From Mnemiopsis leidyi (lineage: Eukaryota; Ctenophora; Tentaculata; Lobata; Bolinopsidae), in assembly GCA_000226015.1 (NCBI GenBank), contig JH152822.1, positions 276,020-336,575 of the forward strand: DNA of 60,556 nt. Direction: 5' to 3'. A program made the position numbers and the translations under genes. Below, in pieces: positions 53,401 to 60,556 of the stretch (position 1 is the stretch's first letter; each line of letters opens with the position of its first letter). The notes under the pieces were generated by a model, which made no database searches, had not been told where the DNA came from, and saw only the letters and a list, made by a program, of their open reading frames with translations.

Positions 53401-56400
53401 TCTTGTTAAACTGGAAACGTGCTATGTTAAAGTTTCAGACTGTGCACGTGAAAAATTTAAGTCCTTTAACGATATAAAGTATCAGTGAAGACGGCTTAAA
53501 TTCAGCGAAATATGTAATAGAACAGAATTTAGATAACTTATTTATGCTGAGTGCTGACGGACACAAGAAATGTCCAACCTTCGCATTCTTTAGCGGATGA
53601 TTTTGTGTGGGAGACCACTCCAAGGTAGTGACGGGCGGGAAATTTCCCGGCATTTCCCGAATTATGTTCAAGCTCTTCAAGTCCCACAGCTCAAAGGGCC
53701 GATCTTTGAGTAGCACAATTAGATACTGAAATGTGAGGGAGTTATTATTCAAATTATTCAAGAACCAAGAACAGGCAGGTATATGCTAGAATACTATCTA
53801 TTATTTCCAAAATTATGGTTTAAATAAACCTGGAGTACATGTAGTACCTGATGTAGATAAGACACTTTAATCCCGACAATGGGGACGTCGTCCCGGTCCT
53901 TAGTGGCCGTTCTCAGCAACTGATATCGGCCCGTGTTAATGTCTGTGTAGTACAGTTCGTTCTTTATCGGACCTGAACGGTTGTTAAGTTATTACTTGTA
54001 TCGTGTATTGGGTTTAAATTTGGCTTTAGCAACTTTAAGTTTTAAGGAAGTCACATGTTGACTTGTTGTTGTTAGAGATATGATTTAAAGATTATCGCTC
54101 AATCAAATTTAGTATTGTCTTCAAAGGAGTATCATGTTTACTAGAAAACAAGAAAAACACTTTTTTGATATGATTATTTCTTATACTTATACTGAGTTAA
54201 TACTTTGGAATTTGTTTAGTTAAGCTAAAAACAGTAATATCTAAGCCAGCACTTAATATACTAAGACTCTAATCCATTTATTCACTCTAATCCATTTATT
54301 CACTGAATCCGTTTATTCACTGAATCCGTTGCTTTCTCAACACTTTCTTGTACATCACTAACACCTGCAACAGCCTGATATACGATATTCAATTTTTTGT
54401 CCACTGAGTAGTCAATATAACGCATAATAAGCGAGAAGAATCTCTTCATAGCTGCGAAGTACACCAGTATAGGAAGGAGATTTACAAGTTGAAGTATGAT
54501 CAGATCAGCCCGGGATCCTTTAGAAAAAAAGTACTGGTCCCCAAATCCAACGACCGTTAAAACGTTTATAAAAACAAAGTAAATTCCCTGCGTCAAGGAC
54601 AAATCACTAGACAGCCCAACCTTATCGAGCTTGTCTTCCAGCCCGGAGGAGAACCATTTAGCTGTGAGTGTCATCAGGTATCCGTCAAGAATTCCAAACG
54701 CCACACAGAAGTATACAACTACTATGGACACAATGTCAAAGTCACCGAAATATTTTCTGGTCAACTTATACATTCTAACCTTTCGTTTTTTGAGTGCATC
54801 CAGAAAAGAGATGAAAATTCCGATGAGAGCAGCGACAACAGGAATGCCAAACAGAGCGTAGATCAAGGTTACAACTCTCCCTAAAACCGACACAGGACAA
54901 TGCACACCCCACCCTACTGTGGTGAGGATACTGAAGCAGAAAGTCAGGGAGTCTGCATAGTTCATTCTGTTCCAGCCGTACAAGTCAAGTTTAGCTAGGC
55001 TACACCGAGTGTCAGCTACCTGCAGACTGTGGTTGTAGAACTTCTCAAATTCCAAGTCTGTCCTGTTCTGTCGGTGTGTCCGGTTAAATTCGGATTGCTT
55101 GAGGAGGAGGATGTAATTCTGTAACTTCTCATTGCTTCCCTCGATTCCAGCGAAAACAAGAGTCCCGAACAGAAGAAAGGACACCAGCCAGAAGAGGACT
55201 GAGAGAAATTTGATCAGAGAGTAGGTAGTGGGAGATATTTGGAGCTTTTCGTTTTCGGTTATTTCGTCAGGTAACTTTGTTTTCAGTTTTGTCTCCATCT
55301 CTTCTACATGATCTTTTACATGTTTTTCTACATGATCTTCTGTAATGATCACATTATCTGGTTCCGTTTGCATGATGTTTAAGTTATCTTTACATTAATT
55401 CGCCAGAATTAATGTGTTGAAGCTACATTCTGAAGCATTCAATTAGATTTATACTTCAAACGTTAAAACAATGAAAATATGATATATCGCAGATAGATAC
55501 ATATTACAACTATACATACTACAGCCCTACATACTAAAGCTATACAATGTATAGTATACATACTATAGTCTATAGAGCTAAACAGTTATTAGCAAACAGT
55601 ATTACTGAAAATAAAGTCCTCACAACAACAAAACTGCAGACAACTTCAAAATACGCCGCTATCTAACCGAGTGTCTAAGACACAAAATCGATTATGTCGA
55701 GAGCTGGAATACAATAAATTGTGCAACCAACAAAAAGAATAAATCTCAAAACAGTATTCTGTTTGCCAGAAGGCTATTAACCAAAACACAATGGAAAGCT
55801 ACAGGCTCAGTTGCATTGAAGATTTCATTGTTGCAGCGGTATAATTAATAATCCATTTCCGTTTACAGCAGAGCTCTGAAAGCTTCGGAGTTAGTTTCCT
55901 GTAACATTTTGTAGGCTTGTCTATTGCGTTGAAACCAATGAAATGCACATTGCACAGATGGCTTTGATTGCATATATTCAATCGAGCATTTTGTTAGCTT
56001 GCCGAAGTTATAGGTTTTATTTCTAATACAATAGATCCGCCTTACTTTTTCACAGTACTTAGTTGTCGTGCTAACTGCTATTTTGCACATAACGAGCAGG
56101 GTAAAAGAGCTAAAGATAATCTTGCACATTCTGCTCTGCCAGATTATCCCTTACACAGAATCCCTTGATGTAGCTAACCTTCTTGCAGTGCAGCTAATAT
56201 GATGAAATGGGGTAGTTAAAGCTATTGATTTGATTGATTGATTTGAAACTTTCATCAAACAATACAGAACTACACAACAACATCTATAAACAAGATGCAG
56301 ACAAAGTATGCTACTAACGCGCTCGAGCAGACGACAGCAGAAAAACAAAGGATTAAACTATACAATATTAAGATTGGGAAGCCAGTAACATCCAAACTAG

Positions 56401-59400
56401 AACGACATTGTTCAGGACTCATACTCTAGTCCTCGGCCTAAGTCATGTAAATAAGTAGTCGAAAAATAAACGTACACTTCAATCAAGACTTGCATCTCAA
56501 GAAGAAATAGAAAGAATAAAACGCCAGCTCCAATCTGCAGGCGTAACTTCCTGTCACAACGGCATGAAGTTAGTTGGCACCATCAAGAAAAATACATCTT
56601 CATCGTCAAAACAGTAGAAAGTTTAGCGTTGAAAGACGTAAAATCACTTTACAAGTGTAAAATGTGCTAGTCTAGGTCGCTCTTCAAGAATCAAAATAGT
56701 GGACAACGAGCCAGAGAGCGAGAGACAAGTGAGAAAAAATTTAGATATACAAAACAAAAGATTGAGAAAGGCAAAGTAAAATAATGAATATTCAAATGTT
56801 CAACACTCTAATGTTCTTAGCGGTTTAAGTAAGAACGACGAAGACATTATTCAAGGCAAGGTTTAAGACAGCCTGGTATACTTCAACACTTACACACAAT
56901 ACGCTGCAAATAGCACCTAGCTTTGCTAATTACGTCTACTTCTGGGGATACTGCTTATGTAAAACAGTGTTTATTATTCATTGTCTACCGAGTGAGAGAG
57001 TATTAACATTTGGTCTAATCGCTGCTTCACGTCTTTCCTCACATCTATCTGGTTTCTTGGTTTAATTCAACATTGCAGTTTTGTTCCTCTCTGCATTAGG
57101 TGCCACTTAACCATTCTCTCAGATTTAATCGACAAGACATTTGTTAAGATAATTAAAGATTACATATTTCTTTATTCTTATTTCTTTATTCTCTATTTCT
57201 TTAATCTTATTGTTTAATCTTATTTTTCATACAATTATTCAATTCATAACTTCAAAAGGTTGCCATTTTTTTCTACTACGACTTCAGATTTGTTTAAAAC
57301 AAACTTACATAAGTTTCTTGTTCCTGCTTTACAATAACTGTAAACCGTTGAAGGAGGAATCTACACTATGCTTCACAACATATCGAGAAACAAAACTATA
57401 GCAGTTCAATGGAGAAGACAAACAGAAGGAAGAAAACAAACAGAACCTCCAATTCAACTGGTAAATTCGGCTACAGTCTATCAGCTGATAAAATTAACTT
57501 GGATATTTCAGGCAGCTGTACTTTACATATTGCTTGGAACGTTAATATTTTCCGGAATTGAGGGTAACAGTGCGAAAGTCAGAAAGTATGCATTGTTAAT
57601 GGAACAAGAAAAATTCAACAAGTCTAATCGTGGAGAGAGGAAAATCAGTGATTTTGATAAGTTTTACTACCAAAGTGTAAAAGTCTCCAAAATAAGGTGC
57701 GAATTGGCGAAACTCGACATGTTTGGGTGGGAGAAGATGCACTATTTGGATGCTTTCATATTCAGCTACAGTCTCATTTCTACAACCGGGTGGACCTTCC
57801 GTCCCCAGACGTCTTCCCTCCGCAAAGCATCCTGCATGGTGTATGGGTTTATCGGCATTCCTGTCTTTGCCACGCTGATAGGACTGATAGTTAAGATGAT
57901 AAAAGCAGACGAGGGAGAATTCAAAACTTCATCTTTTGTACGGAAGTGTTTCGGAAACTACAAGATATGCTTCATGTTCGGCCTGATATTGTGTCTGCTA
58001 TTTCTAGTAGCTCAGGGCTACGCTATGACAAAACTAGTAGAGTATTACAGCGAAGATATGAGGGAAGAGTACGGGAAAGTGGGACTACCCGCTGAATGGA
58101 GCATCACTGAGGGAATATATTTCTTTTTAATTAACGGCATTTCTCTGGTCGGCTTCGGGGATCAGTACATGGTCACTTCTGCCAGGAACATGATTGGGAA
58201 GCTAGCGAACCTTGTTTTTAATATCTGTTTGCTCGTTTGGGTTATAGCTTCGTTGGTGAGAGCGTTTCCGCTTGTGAGAAGATACCTAAATCATTCGCTA
58301 GACAAGAAGATGTCCCTGATTTATGAAGAAACAGCTAACTCTAACATTAAGTTGGATTGAGCTGCGAGAACTAAGTCAGGAGAGAGAGCTCTCAGTTTTT
58401 AAACAATACGTTAAGTTGTTAGAATACCACGAGCTGTTAATTTCCTAACAGTAATAGAACTGGAACATATTTGGAAAATGTCCAATCACTGACAAACGTA
58501 TAACAACACAAGGTCTAACAAAACACTGACATGTCACTGACCTGATCCGCCCAGGTTGTTACTGAAAGATATTATCCGTCTGTTAGCGACCCACTCAATA
58601 CCCGCCACAGGGGATGTGTGAAGTGTGAACTCTTTTATCGTCTTTGTAGTTGTCAAATCAACTATCAGTATAGACCCCGAACTTGAACCTGGTTGTTAAG
58701 GGATGGACAGTTATCGTCTTGATATTATAGATTTAATATTTTGATACGATAAACAGATTTCAGAAACATTTCACACGTCCTGTCCCTAGAAACTCGATAT
58801 GAGAATGTTCGAACTAAAATCTTTAAATACTTTTGAACTATTGAAAGATGTCTTGCTCTGTCACTGCCGTGAACTAAGCGTGTTCGGTTGCGGCATAGGT
58901 TTCATATATTTGAAATTGTTGTATTGTTAGGTTTTCTGGGGCTGCAACCTTACTTCATGTTTCCTTGTACTAACTTCACAACTGATTCTAAAGTTCTGAC
59001 TCACCTAGAGCGAGGAGAGGACGGTAAAAGTGACTGTTCTTTGTGGAGAGAGGAGGACACACTTTAGCACTGTACGGAGGGGAACTGTTACTTCCCGTGT
59101 TGTGGATCATAACCAGTCTCACATCTTCCTCCCACCGCACCTGGGAGGGGAACTGTTACTTCCCGTGTTGTGGATCATAACCAGTCTCACATCTTCCTCC
59201 CACCGTACCTGGAATGTGAGGGGAATGTTTTTTCTATTTTAGGGGAGCTCTAATTATTTTTTAAATTTTAACAATAAATATCAACATTACAATTATTATA
59301 TTTTAAACAGTATCTAAAATAAAACTTTCGATCATTCAAAATAGATCAGTCTTTATCGAAAAGTGTTGTTTGAGAATGTAAACTATTTAGAAGGTACGTT

Positions 59401-60167
59401 TCAATGCAACCTAACCTCGCTAAGGAAGTCAACAGGACCATCACAGTCGAACAGTCTCCAGCCCACAACCCTTCCGTCAGTCAACATAAACAGTAACTTT
59501 TCTTCCGTAAACGGTTTTGCCTGATAAAGAACGGTAAAGAGTAGAGTTGAAGGTTGATTAATTGTACGAGTTTGATAAGTTAATACGTAGGTGTCGTAGG
59601 ACCTAAGTTATTGTTTGCGTTTTACGTAACAATTTGTAGTTCGAATTAGACAAAATGATTCCTTTCCTTCAAAACTTTACAGTATTCTACAAACGCGTGT
59701 TATTTTCCAAAATTCTCTAGGGTTAGACTTACCTGTAATCCGATAAGTTTAGCACTTTTACACAACCTCATAGCTTCAGACACTACAACGCATTGGTAGC
59801 AGTTCTCCTGCAATAATAGAAGTGTTTAGAGTTTAAATAACCAATTCCAATTTAGTTGTATCACAAACCATTCAAGTCATTTAGAACCAATATCAGAGAG
59901 GCTTGGCAATACAAAATTCCAACTTAAGAAAATGATAAACCTGTTCTAGCCACTTTAACATAAACCATTACTCAAATTCTAATCTTCAAAAAAACATAAA
60001 AATTATTGAGTACCTGTTGGTAGTTGTCAGCATCATTAAACCGTCTGATAGAAATAGCCCCACTATCGTGCAGACAATAAATTATATTATCACTCGTGCA
60101 CACGTACATGTCTATAAACTGAGACGACCCTCGGTCCTGCGGTTTAGTTGGTTTAGTTACTAGGTTG
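47479..60167 (-). CDS. WDR11: WDR11 homologue (N-terminal part lies outside the window)
   Basis: Twenty exons in phase: 60167-60014, 59807-59733, 59520-59416, 59140-59005, 58688-58542, 53972-53848, 53725-53579, 53410-53284, 53107-52972, 52817-52688, 52030-51861, 51718-51658, 51530-51395, 51261-51137, 50968-50887, 50686-50577, 49007-48898, 48208-48130, 47968-47843, 47679-47479. They align in order with human WDR11 from its sixth blade or so to the C terminus: LHDSGAISIRRF, DRPFELWDLK, REMPGNFPPVTTLEWSP, REHFVFTDTDGVVYHL, STIKLVATNLIAN, LLCLIKKAVDACR, EAIWLAKVALS. WDR11 is a double beta-propeller protein with a helical C-terminal part; in vertebrates it acts with FAM91A1 in trans-Golgi vesicle tethering and in hedgehog signalling. 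The C terminus ends GEELRICSQ. The 4.57-kb intron 53973-58541 hosts two channel genes. Confidence 0.95.
49008..50576. other. WDR11 intron with minisatellite
   Basis: No coding exon is seen. The 130-codon frame at 48819-49211 overlaps a WDR11 exon on the other strand and is a shadow. The right half is the 53-bp minisatellite. Confidence 0.7.
49762..50432. repeat. ~53-bp minisatellite in a WDR11 intron
   Basis: About 13 units of CTTAGATGTTTTTAGAGGAA followed by ATATTTCTGTTTCTGTTATGTAATTCTAA, some shortened by loss of TTATG or by small internal deletions. Confidence 0.93.
54300..55373 (-). CDS. K2P-type two-pore-domain potassium channel, intronless, nested in WDR11
   Basis: One exon, 357 residues. 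M1 is at about 52-78 (LFWLVSFLLFGTLVFAGIEG), followed by a long extracellular cap with N-glycosylation sites (NRT, NHS) and the conserved Cys. Pore 1 carries the filter TVGWG, M2 the K2P signature LIYALFGIPVVAALIG, M3 IVVVYFCVAFGILDG, pore 2 the filter VVGFG in NVLTVVGFGDQYF, and M4 follows. The order M1-P1-M2-M3-P2-M4 and the LFGIP motif identify the family; the channel should conduct background K+ current at the plasma membrane. The first filter has Trp where Tyr is normal. The stop codon overlaps an AATAAA (TGAATAAAT). It lies in a WDR11 intron on the same strand as its host, 2 kb from a diverged sister gene. Confidence 0.92.
   Translation of the reverse strand: MQTEPDNVIITEDHVEKHVKDHVEEMETKLKTKLPDEITENEKLQISPTTYSLIKFLSVLFWLVSFLLFGTLVFAGIEGSNEKLQNYILLLKQSEFNRTHRQNRTDLEFEKFYNHSLQVADTRCSLAKLDLYGWNRMNYADSLTFCFSILTTVGWGVHCPVSVLGRVVTLIYALFGIPVVAALIGIFISFLDALKKRKVRMYKLTRKYFGDFDIVSIVVVYFCVAFGILDGYLMTLTAKWFSSGLEDKLDKVGLSSDLSLTQGIYFVFINVLTVVGFGDQYFFSKGSRADLIILQLVNLLPILVYFAAMKRFFSLIMRYIDYSVDKKLNIVYQAVAGVSDVQESVEKATDSVNKRIQ
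55374..57367. other. spacer between the two nested channel genes
   Basis: The two channel genes point away from each other, so both promoters should lie here. ORFs at 55799-56129 and 56151-56348 show no motif. TATA-like ATACATACTA repeats occur at 55500-55565, on the side of the minus-strand gene. No other gene seen. Confidence 0.5.
57368..58360 (+). CDS. K2P-like channel with altered first selectivity filter, intronless, nested in WDR11
   Basis: One exon, 330 residues, sister of the gene at 54300-55373 (shared LGTLIFSGIEG in M1, KLDMFGWEKMHYLDAF before pore 1, GFIGIPVFATLIG in M2, GYAMTKL after M3, LVGFGDQYM in pore 2). Pore 1 reads SLISTTGWTFRP: where K2P channels have a TIGYG-type filter, this has TTGWT, so the second filter glycine is lost. 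The second filter is VGFG. Such a subunit may not conduct K+ normally and could be a dominant partner, a non-selective channel or a silent subunit. Transcribed opposite to WDR11. I chose the first ATG; a later start would remove part of the polar N terminus but not M1. Confidence 0.88.
   Translation: MLHNISRNKTIAVQWRRQTEGRKQTEPPIQLVNSATVYQLIKLTWIFQAAVLYILLGTLIFSGIEGNSAKVRKYALLMEQEKFNKSNRGERKISDFDKFYYQSVKVSKIRCELAKLDMFGWEKMHYLDAFIFSYSLISTTGWTFRPQTSSLRKASCMVYGFIGIPVFATLIGLIVKMIKADEGEFKTSSFVRKCFGNYKICFMFGLILCLLFLVAQGYAMTKLVEYYSEDMREEYGKVGLPAEWSITEGIYFFLINGISLVGFGDQYMVTSARNMIGKLANLVFNICLLVWVIASLVRAFPLVRRYLNHSLDKKMSLIYEETANSNIKLD
58361..58541. other. 3' flank of the plus-strand channel gene
   Basis: Only about 180 bp separate the channel stop from the next WDR11 exon, so its 3' UTR may overlap that exon in antisense. 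Confidence 0.6.
59076..59211 (-). repeat. 68-bp tandem duplication copying a WDR11 acceptor
   Basis: Two near-identical units, 59076-59143 and 59144-59211. In the WDR11 sense both contain an acceptor followed by GTRCGGTGGGAGGAAGATGT. Only the acceptor nearest the exon body (exon start 59140) keeps the frame into VCPPLSTKN; the outer acceptor leads to a stop after about 29 codons because 68 is not a multiple of three. Confidence 0.88.
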
Positions 60168-60556
60168 CTAGAAAATGGTGAACACAAAATTACATTGTGA
60201 TGGTTTGTAATTTGTAATTTTCCTCGTAACTGCGACAAGAGAAACTGACTGAATGTATTATAGAATTCTGCAAATATTTTCTGAGATCAACTCCGTATTC
60301 ATGCCTGTAGATAACATCAAAATGATAATAATTCTAAATCTAATCTTTATACATATACTAAAACATATAAACATATATAGCAAAACAAAAAGCAGCATCA
60401 ATAACAACAGAATAAAACTTATATAACTAAAATAACTTAAAATGACATACATAATACATCTTGCTCCTTTATAAATATACTCATACAATACTAGAATACT
60501 AAACTATTTACTACTAAACTACTAGGTCTATTGGCCCAAGAAACGTTAGAACAGTA
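60168..60556. other. WDR11 intron at the window edge
   Basis: No exon recognised. The preceding WDR11 exon should end in phase 2 beyond the right edge. The sequence is very AT-rich. Confidence 0.6.

Overview
This is a stretch of animal nuclear genome. The genes are split by GT-AG introns, and the recognisable families are KRI1, WDR11, two-pore-domain potassium channels and a Ly6/three-finger protein. DNA is AT-rich and crowded with microsatellites and minisatellites, and has two short runs of N (about 11984-11997 and 29897-29906). The species cannot be named from the sequence. Heavy use of genes nested inside introns of other genes recalls ctenophores, but that is only a guess.

Layout. 1-10.9 kb has no gene I can support: an 11-bp array at the left edge, a 34-bp CACGTG minisatellite and a fold-back repeat. 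10.92-13.25 kb (+) is a five-exon GPI-anchored Ly6-like gene. 14.13-38.65 kb (-) is a 17-exon KRI1 ribosome-biogenesis gene whose exons join in phase to give about 712 residues. Its 17.9-kb intron (16810-34715) holds, on the opposite strand, six copies (five well preserved in exon layout, one decayed) of a small secreted cysteine-rich protein gene with two modules that resemble the PCSK9 C-terminal V-domain module. 41.34-42.31 kb (+) is a single-exon acylated acidic protein with the architecture of BASP1/MARCKS. 44.1-46.1 kb (+) holds one or two poorly resolved small genes, the second possibly shugoshin-like. A tRNA-Gly-like SINE lies at 46.83 kb. 47.48-60.17 kb (-) is the middle and C-terminal part of WDR11 (20 exons; the N-terminal exons lie beyond the right edge). 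One 4.6-kb WDR11 intron contains two intronless K2P-type channel genes, divergently transcribed, with altered first selectivity filters.

Two themes run through the window. First, housekeeping genes on the minus strand host clusters of lineage-type membrane or secreted genes in single large introns. Second, tandem repeats repeatedly duplicate splice junctions: an acceptor in the Ly6 gene, a donor in KRI1, an acceptor in WDR11 and a donor-rich 13-bp array at 45.4 kb. In the first three cases only one copy keeps the frame. The most promising candidate for an undescribed system is the nested array of two-module secreted proteins, which alternates two types of last-module exon and shows recent duplication, frameshift and transposon insertion.
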